From positions 558,001 through 622,000 of the forward strand of contig JBDWDN010000009.1 of the NCBI GenBank assembly GCA_039977295.1: a stretch of 64,000 bases of DNA, in the 5' to 3' direction. Shown here piece after piece: positions 26,325-34,834 of the stretch. Origin of the DNA: Hellea sp039977295. GTDB lineage: Bacteria; Pseudomonadota; Alphaproteobacteria; Caulobacterales; Maricaulaceae. The position numbers and the translations under genes are program-made. The notes below the pieces were generated by a model that was given only the letters and a program-made list of their open reading frames with translations, was not told the DNA's origin and made no database searches. Positions within the stretch are counted from its first letter, which is position 1; the number at the start of each line of letters is the position of its first letter.

Positions 26325-27128
26325 ATGCGCAAAATCATCTTACTGGCAGCGATTGCCCTCCTCTTACCCTCCACATCGGCCATGGCCTGGGGCCCCACCG
26401 GGCACCGCGTCACGGGTAAGATTGCACAAAGCTATTTATCTGATGACGCAAGGTCTGGGGTCGAGAATATTCTTGGCGTAGAATCTCTTGCCGAAGCCTC
26501 TAATTGGCCTGACTTCATGCGGTCAAATCCTTCCAATTACTGGGCCAAAGGAACGCCGCCTTGGCATTACATCACCGTGCCGCCTGGAACGACCTATTCG
26601 GCGGAGAGCGTCCCGCCGGGCGGCGATGCTGTAACAGCCCTGAAAGATTTTTCAAAACAAGTGAGAGATGAAAGCCTGCCACTTGCGGAAAGGCAATTGG
26701 CATTGCGGTTTGTCATTCACATCGTCGAAGACCTTCACCAACCGCTCCATAACGGCAAAGGCGATGATAGAGGCGGCAATTCTGTCGATGTCCTGTTTAT
26801 GGACAACCCCACTAATCTTCATAAAGTTTGGGATGAGGATTTAATTGATAATGAAAAATTGTCTTATTCTGAAATGGCGCATTGGTTACAAAGACGCATT
26901 ACGACTGACCAGCAGGTGACATGGAGTGACCCCAACCCGCAAACATGGATTGCGGAGAGCATCGTCATGCGCGACCGTATCTATCTTGAGCTGGGCCCCA
27001 GCAATCCGGACACGATTCCAAATCTAAGTTATGGATATGTTTATAAACACAAGGCCGACATTGACCAACGCCTTCAACAAGGCGGCGTTCGGTTAGCAAC
27101 CTATCTAAATGTGATGTTTGAAGATTAA
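26325..27128 (+). CDS. S1/P1-type zinc nuclease, exported
   Basis: About 267 aa. The signal peptide ends AMA and the mature protein begins with Trp (WGPTGHRVTGKIA), as required in this family, where the N-terminal Trp and the nearby His bind zinc. Further ligand motifs are WPD, WHYITVP, HIVEDLHQPLHNG, GGNSVDV and NLHKVWDEDLID. The fold resembles phospholipase C. These enzymes cleave single-stranded nucleic acid and 3'-nucleotides. An ATG at 26310 is an alternative start. It follows the Rieske gene by about 45 bp; its place in a steroid island is unexpected and may simply reflect read-through or phosphate scavenging. Confidence 0.85.
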   Translation: MRKIILLAAIALLLPSTSAMAWGPTGHRVTGKIAQSYLSDDARSGVENILGVESLAEASNWPDFMRSNPSNYWAKGTPPWHYITVPPGTTYSAESVPPGGDAVTALKDFSKQVRDESLPLAERQLALRFVIHIVEDLHQPLHNGKGDDRGGNSVDVLFMDNPTNLHKVWDEDLIDNEKLSYSEMAHWLQRRITTDQQVTWSDPNPQTWIAESIVMRDRIYLELGPSNPDTIPNLSYGYVYKHKADIDQRLQQGGVRLATYLNVMFED

Positions 27129-27173
27129 AGCCTGTAAGCCAAACGCGTTATTTTTGGCCGCGTATATAGAACG

Positions 27174-27722
27174 TTACTTCAACTTCTTCCCAAAGCTCAT
27201 CATTTCATAAAATTGATAAGATGGATCTGTCGGTCCGGGCTTGGCAATATGTGTCGCCGCAATCATCGGATGGTCCATGGCCGTTTGTGAGGGCGCGTTA
27301 TAATAAGCCCAATCAGCGCCGGCCGCGCGAAGGCTGAACCGCCATGTGCCATCACGTTTTTCATAATTATCGAAATAACGTCCGCCCACTAAAAGATCGA
27401 CAGACTCGCCCTCCTCTGTTTTGAAGCGGTGAAAGGCTATCATATAGACTTCGCCCTCTGCGAGGTCTCCATCTAGGGCGATATTAATGCTTGTAATATT
27501 ATGATGCAGAATTTCCATTGGCGCCTGAATTTCAGGCAGCATATCAATGAATTCCATCGCGGGCCCTTTAAAGAATGAACCGTGATCATCAACGGCGTCC
27601 TCATGATAAAGGCTGCGCATTTTTTCATGATCATGGCGATCTGCAGCGTTGCAATAGGCATATAAGAGTTCAGTGATTTCATGCTTATCAAGCATGGCAT
27701 CAATTTTTTCATCACGTGTCAT
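27174..27722 (-). CDS. SnoaL-like (NTF2-fold) protein
   Basis: About 182 aa. The start MTRDEKIDAMLDKHEITELLYAYCNAADRHDHEKMRSLYHEDAV is typical of SnoaL_4 proteins; GGAGG five bases before the ATG at 27722 supports that start over an upstream in-frame ATG. The C-terminal half has YFDNYEKRDGTWRFSLRAAGADW. Ring-hydroxylating dioxygenase beta subunits share this fold, and the gene is in an operon with a Rieske oxygenase, but the sequence looks like the stand-alone isomerase/dehydratase group. It is the last gene of the TetR-headed operon (33745 to 27174). Confidence 0.8.
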   Translation of the reverse strand: MTRDEKIDAMLDKHEITELLYAYCNAADRHDHEKMRSLYHEDAVDDHGSFFKGPAMEFIDMLPEIQAPMEILHHNITSINIALDGDLAEGEVYMIAFHRFKTEEGESVDLLVGGRYFDNYEKRDGTWRFSLRAAGADWAYYNAPSQTAMDHPMIAATHIAKPGPTDPSYQFYEMMSFGKKLK

Positions 27723-27742
27723 AAAACCTCCACTAACTCTTT

Positions 27743-28243
27743 TCAGCTCGTCTGATTCCAGACAGTCTTGCCGTCCCAATCTTCACTGCTCTTTTTAATC
27801 ATCCCGAAAAACATCTCTAGGCCGGGGTTGGGCATCGCCAATTCAATCCAGCCCGCCGCCCCGCGCATATAAATATACCGCGCGCCGGCCGAGGTAATTT
27901 CGCATGCCATCTCCATGCCCGCAGCTTCGCAAAGCTTTATCGCTGCGTCCAAATCATCGACAGTAAATTGCGTGTGATGAGACCCCCACAAACCTGCTAG
28001 CTTGTTTTCACGATAAGGCGATGGGCTGTCACATAGGGGCTGGATGAGCTCAATCTGCACGTCGCCTTGATAGGCTAAGGCGAGGTCAATTTTGATATCA
28101 ACCGCCTCCCCGTCCATGACCGCTGGCATCGATACCCCTGCCATTTTTGTGAAAGGCCCAACGCCTAGCCTAACCCACGCCGCAGCGGCGGCGTCCAAAT
28201 CATCGGTTAAATATCCAAGCTGAGTAATCGGGCCGAACATCAT
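27743..28243 (-). CDS. VOC/glyoxalase-superfamily protein
   Basis: 166 aa. The N-terminal TQLGYLTDDLDAAAAAWVRLGVGPF is the classic start of the first beta-alpha-beta3 unit, and a second unit runs from HHTQFTVDDLDAAIKLCEAAGM. Metal-ligand candidates are the His residues of HHTQFTV and the Glu of WIELAMPN. The superfamily includes glyoxalases, methylmalonyl-CoA epimerases and extradiol dioxygenases; the short length fits an epimerase or isomerase better than a ring-cleaving dioxygenase. Its start overlaps the upstream gene by ATGA, indicating coupled translation. Confidence 0.78.
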   Translation of the reverse strand: MMFGPITQLGYLTDDLDAAAAAWVRLGVGPFTKMAGVSMPAVMDGEAVDIKIDLALAYQGDVQIELIQPLCDSPSPYRENKLAGLWGSHHTQFTVDDLDAAIKLCEAAGMEMACEITSAGARYIYMRGAAGWIELAMPNPGLEMFFGMIKKSSEDWDGKTVWNQTS

Positions 28244-29826
28244 TCACTAACTTTTAAAAACCCTTCGCGGGTTCCGACATAAGTATCCCCATTTGGCGCT
28301 ATAGCGATGGACGCCCAATTATTGTTGAAGGCCACGCCCGTTCCTGTTGGAATACGGATAACTTCCTTTCCTGTTTCAAAATCCAGACCGACCAAGGCCC
28401 ATAAACGATCGCCATTTTCCAGGATATCAAAGCTGTAGAGATAGGCTATGCCATTGCCCAAAGACATTTTGGGCACGACACTGGGAACTTTCAAATCCGA
28501 TTCCCAAACGATATCGCAACCACTTTCATCATCTCTTACGTCAACGCGCACCACTCCACCCGTCACCGAGCTATAATCCTTGTGCTGAAGTGCATTGGTG
28601 AAGCCATGATTATTTTCGACAATTATGCTGCGGTCATAGGCAATCATGGAATTATCAGTGGCGCTGCCCCCGCTTTTAAAAATGGGCACGCGGCAGATTT
28701 GACGCGTTTGTTCACTCGGCACATCTTCCGTATGGGCAACGATGATTGCTATTTTATCATCGGCATTATCCGTCCATGTTACATATTTACCGCCGCCAAA
28801 GATGGAAGGCGATGTTCCGCTGCCTTGGTTGATAGATCCCACTTTACGGCCTGTTCCTCGGTCATAAGGCAGGCGCCATCTTTGCGTTGGCATCCCGTCT
28901 TCAAGCTCCAAGCGGTACATCGCATGATCTGTCACGACATAGGCGCCGCTTTGGGCAATCGCGAAGGAATTTTGCACTTCTTCGCCGCCAAAATCTGTCA
29001 TCAAAACTTTCCCAGTTTCGGGGTCTAGAGAGCCAATGCGGCCATTGCGCGTCACCCACCAAAGTAAACCGTTATGATCTGGCATTACCGTTGTTAGGGC
29101 GTCACACTCACCTTTGGGATTTTGGTTCGTCAGCTTAAAACAATCGCGCGGGAGATAAGCGCTCATATCCCAGCTATCAAACTCTTTGAACGTCCACTTA
29201 CCTTCGCTCTCGACGGGCCCAATGCGGCGAATGCGCTGCTCACTATCACCAATAATAATCCGGTCTTGACTATCTAAATAAACATAGGCGCTGGAGGTAT
29301 CGGAGAAAATAATTTCTGGATCTCGCTTTACGGCGGCTTCGATTCCTGAAGGACGCATCGGCAAATCAAATTTAGCGAGGCGCTCTAACGTTTCGGGATC
29401 AAAAAGCTGGAGCTGAAAACTCGTAAAGCCCCCGCAGAGCATTATCGGGTAACCTTTCGACGTAAAGGTAAAAGTCGCGCATTGCCGCGCGGCCATGCCG
29501 CCAACGCGCCGAGATAGGATTTTGGGAGTATCGGTAAACACTGCCGCGGCCGGATGCGTATCGCTTTCCCACCCGCCGGAATGCATAACGCTGGTATCCG
29601 CTTTTGCCATATAGGGGTTTTGCGGCTCGCCCGTTGGCGGCAGAGGTTTCGGTATGAAATCAGGGTCCAATATAGGCGTTAGATCAATGCCTTCTGTGCT
29701 CATCGCCAGAGGCGTTACAGCAGTGGATTCATGATCCATGCGCCATTTAAGAAAAAAGAACGCCGCAATGAGCAGCACAAGCAATATTAATACTGCTTTC
29801 AGGAGGACCTTTAAAAACTTCTTCAT
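28240..29826 (-). CDS. Membrane-anchored beta-propeller-like protein
   Basis: 528 aa. Residues 9-27 form one transmembrane anchor (LKAVLILLVLLIAAFFFL), so the bulk should be periplasmic. The remainder consists of repeated short beta-strand segments with DPETGKVLMTDF, YLDSQDRIIIGD, VGLDFETGKEVIRIPTG and IAPNGDTYVGT, resembling PQQ-enzyme or SMP-30-like propellers. I do not recognise the family. Several Cys residues are present (near 107, 118, 229, 239) and could form disulfides. In an operon with P450, Rieske and SDR genes it may bind substrate or redox cofactor outside the inner membrane; this is conjecture. Confidence 0.6.
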   Translation of the reverse strand: MKKFLKVLLKAVLILLVLLIAAFFFLKWRMDHESTAVTPLAMSTEGIDLTPILDPDFIPKPLPPTGEPQNPYMAKADTSVMHSGGWESDTHPAAAVFTDTPKILSRRVGGMAARQCATFTFTSKGYPIMLCGGFTSFQLQLFDPETLERLAKFDLPMRPSGIEAAVKRDPEIIFSDTSSAYVYLDSQDRIIIGDSEQRIRRIGPVESEGKWTFKEFDSWDMSAYLPRDCFKLTNQNPKGECDALTTVMPDHNGLLWWVTRNGRIGSLDPETGKVLMTDFGGEEVQNSFAIAQSGAYVVTDHAMYRLELEDGMPTQRWRLPYDRGTGRKVGSINQGSGTSPSIFGGGKYVTWTDNADDKIAIIVAHTEDVPSEQTRQICRVPIFKSGGSATDNSMIAYDRSIIVENNHGFTNALQHKDYSSVTGGVVRVDVRDDESGCDIVWESDLKVPSVVPKMSLGNGIAYLYSFDILENGDRLWALVGLDFETGKEVIRIPTGTGVAFNNNWASIAIAPNGDTYVGTREGFLKVSE

Positions 29827-29829
29827 CGC

Positions 29830-30621
29830 TTAAGGCGTTAATCCTTCAGGAGATCCCGGCAACATGGTGAGGTATGTCCCCGCCGTCCAGCCGCCATCTA
29901 CGGCGATTTCCGCGCCCGTGACATAACTCGCCTCGTCACTGGCTAAGAATAGAGACGCATTTGCAATTTCACTTGGATCGCCAATACGGCCGAGCGGAAG
30001 GCGGCGAAAGACTTGATTGACTTCTTCCTTAGGCCGTCCTGCTGCGTTGCCCATGGGCGTATCAACACCGCCGGGATGAACTGAATTTACGCGAATACCA
30101 GCTGTCCCTAGCTCATAAGCATGGCATTTCGTAATCCCGCGTAGCGCCCATTTACTAGCTGTATAGCACGTCAAACCATTCGCGCCGCGCAGCCCGTCAA
30201 CGGAGCTAATGTTAACGATAGAGCCGCCCCCTGCTGCCTTCATAATCGGGGACACATGTTTTGTCCCCAAGATAGGACCAAGCGTGTTGACGCCCAAAAT
30301 GCGGTTAAAGTCATTGGGATCAAGCATCTCAATTGGCGTAAAATGCACAAGCCCGGCATTATTGACGAGCACGTCAATAGAGCCGAACTTGTCCCGGACA
30401 GCGCCCGAGAACTGCTTCCAGTTTTCATCACTGGAAACGTCAAGTTTTTGGAAAAATGCATCGCCGCCAATATCGTTGGCTACGGCTTCGCCTTTTTCAA
30501 CATTCACATCGCCCAGCGCGACCTTAGCGCCGTGAGCGGCGAAAAGACGAGCCGTCGCTTCGCCCATACCTTGGGCTGCGCCTGTAATAATACAAACCTT
30601 ACCTTCTAATCTTCCGGCCAT
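29830..30621 (-). CDS. SDR-family oxidoreductase, 3-alpha(20-beta)-HSD-like
   Basis: 263 aa, the classical length. TGAAQGMGEATA near residues 14-25, GDVN (Asp, so NAD(H)-type), NNAGLVHF near 88, NISSVDG, catalytic YTASKWALRG near 154 and DGGWTAGTY at the end. The overall style, with GRLEGKVCIITG and HPGGVDTPM, matches bacterial 3-alpha(20-beta)-hydroxysteroid dehydrogenase-like and 7-alpha-HSD-like enzymes, although substrate positions cannot be read out. The start is the A of a TAATG shared with the Rieske gene's stop, so the two are translationally coupled. Confidence 0.86.
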   Translation of the reverse strand: MAGRLEGKVCIITGAAQGMGEATARLFAAHGAKVALGDVNVEKGEAVANDIGGDAFFQKLDVSSDENWKQFSGAVRDKFGSIDVLVNNAGLVHFTPIEMLDPNDFNRILGVNTLGPILGTKHVSPIMKAAGGGSIVNISSVDGLRGANGLTCYTASKWALRGITKCHAYELGTAGIRVNSVHPGGVDTPMGNAAGRPKEEVNQVFRRLPLGRIGDPSEIANASLFLASDEASYVTGAEIAVDGGWTAGTYLTMLPGSPEGLTP

Positions 30622-31643
30622 TACATTGCCACCGCTGGATCATTCTCATCCAAATCGACATAGAATTGGCGGAAATATTTACGCCACGCTAAAATAGGTC
30701 CGTCGCCATCACACAGTAGCGGCTTGGGGCGATATTTCTTATTGTCCCAAACAATAAGGTCAACGGATTCGAAGCCTGCAGATTCTTCGCCTTCGGCTTC
30801 ACCAATTGAATGCTCATAAAGGTGCTGACCGATCGCAGCTTCTTTGGAGCCTTCAGGATATTTCTTCCACTTAAACATCATGCGTACACGAGACATTTCT
30901 GCGTCAACAGGCGCCGGCATGGCATACATCAGCATAGAAACACCGTCTTTGGTGTGATGGTTCGGCGCGAGACCAGGTCCGTGACTCTCGCCAACAATAT
31001 AGCCGTCCATAATATCATAATGCCAGATATGGCGATCCGCCCTAGCAGCGACAGACGGGATGATAGGGGCGCCGTGCAAGAATTTCAGATGCGGCGTATC
31101 AACAGAGTTTTCTCCCATTTCTTGAATGCAGGTGCCGATGTCCCAGGAATGGAACTTCGTTTCGACATGCTCCTCTTCATTTTCAAATTCAGGATGAGAT
31201 GGGAGTTCCCATTTTGGCTCTTCTCCTTTTGGATGATACCAGGCCCAAATCGCGCCATATTTCTCAATCACGGGCAAGGCTTGAAGGACAGCTCTCTTAC
31301 GGGCAACGCCTGGCATGACCTTTCCGTAGGGAATTTTCTTACACCAACCTTCTGAGTCAAATTCCCAATTATGAAAAGGGCACTGAATGTTGTTTCCAAC
31401 GACTTTACCGCCATGACCCAAATGCGCGCCGAGATGCGGACAGAAGGGATCTGTCATGCCCACGGAGCCGTCTTCGCCGCGAAATAGAACCCATTCCTTA
31501 CCGAACATTTTCTCAATTTTGATATCACCGGCTTTTAGCTCATGCGAAAAATGCACACAATACCAGCCATAAGGAATGGGAAACGGACAGCGTTCAAGCT
31601 CTTCGCCTGTCTGGATGTGGTCAGGATTTAAAGGGGCATTCAT
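30621..31643 (-). CDS. Rieske oxygenase, KshA/DAF-36 (sterol) type
   Basis: 340 aa. Rieske motif CPHLGAHLGHGGKVVGNNIQ followed by CPFHNWEF, that is Cys-x-His-x17-Cys-x2-His, near residues 68-91; the mononuclear iron site is MGENSVDTPHLKFLHG near 172-187. CPHLGAHL, GGKVVGN and CPFHxWEF followed by IPYG are strongly reminiscent of the cholesterol 7-desaturase (DAF-36/Neverland) and KshA clade, which act on sterol rings. It needs a reductase and possibly the ferredoxin at 43279. It sits between the P450 and an SDR in the TetR-controlled operon, consistent with hydroxylation followed by oxidation. Confidence 0.88.
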   Translation of the reverse strand: MNAPLNPDHIQTGEELERCPFPIPYGWYCVHFSHELKAGDIKIEKMFGKEWVLFRGEDGSVGMTDPFCPHLGAHLGHGGKVVGNNIQCPFHNWEFDSEGWCKKIPYGKVMPGVARKRAVLQALPVIEKYGAIWAWYHPKGEEPKWELPSHPEFENEEEHVETKFHSWDIGTCIQEMGENSVDTPHLKFLHGAPIIPSVAARADRHIWHYDIMDGYIVGESHGPGLAPNHHTKDGVSMLMYAMPAPVDAEMSRVRMMFKWKKYPEGSKEAAIGQHLYEHSIGEAEGEESAGFESVDLIVWDNKKYRPKPLLCDGDGPILAWRKYFRQFYVDLDENDPAVAM

Positions 31644-31652
31644 AGCTCTCTC

Positions 31653-33053
31653 CTATTCTTCTAATTTTTCTGGGGTTAATTCTTTAGCGGGATTGCGCTC
31701 TCCGACGACTTTTACAGCAAAGCTCATGGCAGGTCCCGGGGTTGGGAATGATTTGGTTTTTAACTCATATTCTGGAGTTTCAAGCGTCAGATCAAGGCGA
31801 TGAAAAACGCGAGAAATCAACATTCCCATTAGAACCTCCGCGAGATTTTGGCCGAGACATGTATGGGCGCCTCGCCCAAATGGAGAGTATGCGCCGGGGC
31901 ACATATGTTCTTTACGCTCTTCATTATAACGCTCTGGATCATAGGCTTTGGGGTTAGGGAAATATTCGTCAAGGAAATGCGGAACTGATGTTCCTATTAT
32001 CAGCATTTCGTCGGCAGGAATTTTAAATCCTTCAAATTCAATCTCTTGAGTCGTTGTTCGCATCTGACCCACAGCCACTGGCCACAAACGCATAGACTCC
32101 TTAATGCAGCCCTGAATGTAATCAAGATTACGAACGTCCAACGATGTCACGGTGTCTTTTGCATAAAGAGCATCAGCTTCGGCTTGGACTTTCTCCAGCA
32201 CGCCCGGCGTCTTTAAAATCCCATACACTGCACCTGAGACAGTATTAGCGACCGTGTCGAGCCCAGCCACATAAGGCCCGGTTAAGAGAACCGCTAGGTC
32301 GCGTTTTTGCACAAATTCAGGGTCATCGAAATGCGCTCGCATGATATCGCCCAGAAGGTTTTTAGGAAGCGTGCCCTCTTCGGCGTGCTTCATGAAACGG
32401 GCAACCGTTTTTTCACCTAATTCATCAACGCGCTTACTCGCCTTTTTGAATTTTGGGCTATGCAAGAACCATTTCGGCTTAACCCTTGCCACCAAGACAT
32501 TCAGAAGGAATAAAATATTGATACGAATATCTTTGACATAATCAAGCGGCGCCTCTCCGCTCATCAACTCGCCGATGACCTGAACAATCATATATTGGAA
32601 GGCTTCGAGCACGCCCGTTTTCTGTCCTATCGGCCAGTCTCGCTCTATAGACTCGTCGATATATTGCGCGATTTTATGATATTGTCCTTCAGCGGCCTCA
32701 CGGGAAAACCCGGCTCGCATAATCTGGCGCATTCTCCGATGGTCGTCGCCATCTATCTGTGTAAGCGTCTTCGAGGCTCCAAAGTGGTCAACGAAATCAT
32801 CCCAAAACTCCTTAGACCTCAACCCAACACGCCCAGCTTTGGTTGACATAAATTTCGCAGCCTCAGCCCCAGCAATCACAATTTGTTTCCGGCCAAAAAC
32901 ATTAACCTGATAGACGGGTCCATACTCCTTGTAGCATTTTGCAAAAAATGCGGCAGGGTCCTTGCCCATCTCAACTGTACTTCCAACGAAGGGAATTCCC
33001 TTTACCTTTGGAATTTTTTTAGGTTCAACAGCACTATCTAATTGCGCGACCAT
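31653..33053 (-). CDS. Cytochrome P450
   Basis: 466 aa, longer than typical soluble bacterial P450s. Proline-rich start IPKVKGIPFVGSTVEMGKDP, I-helix GPYVAGLDTVANTVSGAVYG, ExxR in KESMRLWPVAVGQMR, PERYNEER and the heme-binding loop PFGRGAHTCLGQNLAEV with Cys near residue 401. The I-helix has Gly-Leu-Asp-Thr instead of the usual acidic-Thr pair order, but an Asp-Thr is kept. The length and motifs recall CYP51/CYP7-like sterol P450s more than CYP101-type enzymes. The start shares one base with the TetR stop (TAATG). Electron delivery is probably by the ferredoxin at 43279, which has the same operator. Confidence 0.88.
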   Translation of the reverse strand: MVAQLDSAVEPKKIPKVKGIPFVGSTVEMGKDPAAFFAKCYKEYGPVYQVNVFGRKQIVIAGAEAAKFMSTKAGRVGLRSKEFWDDFVDHFGASKTLTQIDGDDHRRMRQIMRAGFSREAAEGQYHKIAQYIDESIERDWPIGQKTGVLEAFQYMIVQVIGELMSGEAPLDYVKDIRINILFLLNVLVARVKPKWFLHSPKFKKASKRVDELGEKTVARFMKHAEEGTLPKNLLGDIMRAHFDDPEFVQKRDLAVLLTGPYVAGLDTVANTVSGAVYGILKTPGVLEKVQAEADALYAKDTVTSLDVRNLDYIQGCIKESMRLWPVAVGQMRTTTQEIEFEGFKIPADEMLIIGTSVPHFLDEYFPNPKAYDPERYNEERKEHMCPGAYSPFGRGAHTCLGQNLAEVLMGMLISRVFHRLDLTLETPEYELKTKSFPTPGPAMSFAVKVVGERNPAKELTPEKLEE

Positions 33054-33745
33054 TACATTATCTCGCTTTCATCTTCGCCTCGTTCTCGGGCAATCGTTTT
33101 AAAGGTTGAGGACAGAAGTAATTCTATTTTTTGTTCTGGCGTTTGCGTAAATGTCGATATCGCCTGTGCCATCATCGGGAACGCCGCAGCATCAAGACGC
33201 TCAAACTGCCGTTTTGCCACGACACCCATCGTCTCATCTTGAAATTCAAACTCCCGTTGCCGCGTAATTTCAATCGCGCCGGCGAAAGCTGCCATACCAA
33301 TTATATTAAAAAGTTCCATGCCTTTTTCGGGCGTGAAATTCCGCTCCGACATAGATTGCAGAAATTTCTCAATTAATTGAAACTGCACTTCAAAGCCGTA
33401 ATCCGTGTGTTGGTAGCTATGGATAAAGCTTGGATTTTCTGCGAGCAATGATTGGATACTCTCCACGTAATCTCTTGCAAGCCGAGACCAATGCTGCCCT
33501 ACATCCTCAGGCAAGGGCACATCCGACAGCGAATAGACCGCCGCCGCGCGCATAAGCGTTTTACGGCTATCGAAATATTGATAGAGCGTTGCAGTGCCAA
33601 CATTGAGATGTGTCGCGAGCCGTTTCATCGTCAGGCCTTCAAGACCGAGCTCGACGGCGCCTTCCAGAATTTCCTCATGCGTCAGCAGCCGAGGACGACC
33701 ATAAGCCGCCTGTTTCCCCTCTGTTGTCGCCGCGCTTTTTTTCAT
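33053..33745 (-). CDS. TetR-family transcriptional repressor
   Basis: 230 aa. The N-terminal helix-turn-helix is LTHEEILEGAVELGLEGLTMKRL, then ATHLNVGTATLYQYFDSRKTLMRAA (residues about 18-66), diagnostic for TetR. The C-terminal two thirds are helical and ligand-binding. It heads the operon TetR, P450, Rieske, SDR, propeller, VOC, SnoaL. A 21-bp inverted repeat lies just upstream, and close copies occur at two other promoters in the island, so it most likely represses all three units until a CoA-ester or steroid effector binds. Confidence 0.9.
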   Translation of the reverse strand: MKKSAATTEGKQAAYGRPRLLTHEEILEGAVELGLEGLTMKRLATHLNVGTATLYQYFDSRKTLMRAAAVYSLSDVPLPEDVGQHWSRLARDYVESIQSLLAENPSFIHSYQHTDYGFEVQFQLIEKFLQSMSERNFTPEKGMELFNIIGMAAFAGAIEITRQREFEFQDETMGVVAKRQFERLDAAAFPMMAQAISTFTQTPEQKIELLLSSTFKTIARERGEDESEIM

Positions 33746-33753
33746 TTATTGAC

Positions 33754-33774
33754 TTTCCGAACGTTGTTCGGATA
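33754..33774. promoter_or_regulatory. TetR operator 1
   Basis: TTTCCGAAC-GTT-GTTCGGATA. The inner 7-bp arms (TCCGAAC/GTTCGGA) are perfectly complementary. It lies in the 54-bp space between the divergent TetR and crotonase genes, so binding would block both. Confidence 0.8.
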
Positions 33775-33799
33775 TTCATCTATGTTAAGGTCTGAGTCA

Positions 33800-34765
33800 A
33801 TGAAAAAGCCGCTTACATTTGAAAAACTCAAAGAATTGAGTGCAAGCCACCCGCCTCGTGAAAATTTCGGGCCAAATTCAGAGATGCCCTATCTTGCATT
33901 TGATTTGGACGGGCCAGAAGCTAGCCTAGGTGCGTGGCTGAAAGACCTGCCCTGCCCCGTCATTGGCATTGGACACGGCGCGTTAAGTGGGGCCTGTGAC
34001 GTCGTTTTGGAAACTGATAAAAAACTAACGGCGCTAGCAAATAATATTAATAATGCTCCCCTCGCCGCTATGGTATTAGTTCAGCATCTTCGCGCAAGCG
34101 AAAGACTTTCATTGCAAGACGCTCTAACCGCCGAGAGTTTTGCCTATTCCGCCGTTCAGATCGGGCCCGAATTTCAAAAGTGGCTAACGACTGATCAAGG
34201 TAATGACCTTCCAAAATCAAACACGCCCTCAGTTGTCATTGATATAGAAGGCGGAACACTGTCTCTGAGCTTAAACCGCCCCGATACGAGAAATGCTATT
34301 GGCGTAGATATGCGAGATGCGCTTTGCGAAGCCCTTGACCTTGCCTTGATGGATGAGAAACTTTCTAGAATTCGCATCACAGGAAATGGAGCCACATTTT
34401 CAACGGGCGGCGCTATTGAAGAGTTTGGCGAAGTGCCAGACCCCGCCACAGCACACTGGGTAAGAAGCTTACGCCTGCCTGCCTGGCGATTGGCGCGTCT
34501 GGCTGATAAGTTGGACATACACGTCAACGGCGCCGCCATTGGAGCGGGAGCGGAGATAGCCGGTTTTGGAAACCATGTTACCGCGTCCCCCAAAGCTTGG
34601 TTCCAACTGCCCGAACTTAAATATGGACTTATTCCTGGCGCTGGCGGAACGGCAAGTATTCCGCGCCGGATTGGGCGGCAAAAGACAGCCTATATGGCGC
34701 TAAGCATGGAAAAACTTAGAGCCGAGACTGCGCTTAAGTGGGGCCTGATAGATGAAATAACGTAA
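33800..34765 (+). CDS. Enoyl-CoA hydratase/isomerase family protein with N-terminal extension
   Basis: About 321 aa from the ATG at 33800. The crotonase domain occupies roughly residues 145-320: LNRPDTRNAIGVDMRDAL, oxyanion region ATFSTGGAIEEFGE, GAAIGAGAEIAGFG and LPELKYGLIPGAGGT, with both catalytic-type Glu positions conserved. Residues 1-140 look like a shortened, degenerate crotonase half (PCPVIGIGHGALSGACDVVLE), so the gene may descend from a duplicated domain. An upstream in-frame ATG at 33452 is rejected because it lies within the TetR gene. It is divergent from TetR with operator 1 between them and ends 70 bp before the convergent amidohydrolase. Confidence 0.82.
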   Translation: MKKPLTFEKLKELSASHPPRENFGPNSEMPYLAFDLDGPEASLGAWLKDLPCPVIGIGHGALSGACDVVLETDKKLTALANNINNAPLAAMVLVQHLRASERLSLQDALTAESFAYSAVQIGPEFQKWLTTDQGNDLPKSNTPSVVIDIEGGTLSLSLNRPDTRNAIGVDMRDALCEALDLALMDEKLSRIRITGNGATFSTGGAIEEFGEVPDPATAHWVRSLRLPAWRLARLADKLDIHVNGAAIGAGAEIAGFGNHVTASPKAWFQLPELKYGLIPGAGGTASIPRRIGRQKTAYMALSMEKLRAETALKWGLIDEIT

Positions 34766-34768
34766 TCC

Positions 34769-34832
34769 TTGTCATCCCGCCCAAGTTTGTCGTTTGGCTT
34801 GCCAAGGGACGGACGCAGATGGGGGATGACAA
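34769..34832. repeat. Short inverted-repeat element, GTCATCC family
   Basis: Ten-base ends TTGTCATCCC and GGGATGACAA flank a 44-bp centre. The element fills the gap between the convergent crotonase and amidohydrolase genes and may act as a bidirectional terminator. A related, better preserved element is at 63034-63114. Confidence 0.6.
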
Positions 34833-34834
34833 AG

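Noticed and set aside
27174..27722. Beta subunit of a ring-hydroxylating dioxygenase
   Set aside because: The fold is shared, but the sequence resembles stand-alone SnoaL proteins, and KshA-type Rieske enzymes have no beta subunit.
27743..28243. Extradiol ring-cleavage dioxygenase (HsaC-like)
   Set aside because: Too short and without the spaced His, His, Glu pattern of two-module extradiol enzymes; kept as a generic VOC protein.
30810..31355. 181-codon plus-strand frame opposite the Rieske gene
   Set aside because: Antisense to a gene with intact Rieske and iron motifs; no motif of its own.
33452..33799. Upstream extension of the crotonase frame
   Set aside because: It overlaps the TetR coding region antisense and the TetR operator; the ATG at 33800 gives the family's usual beginning.
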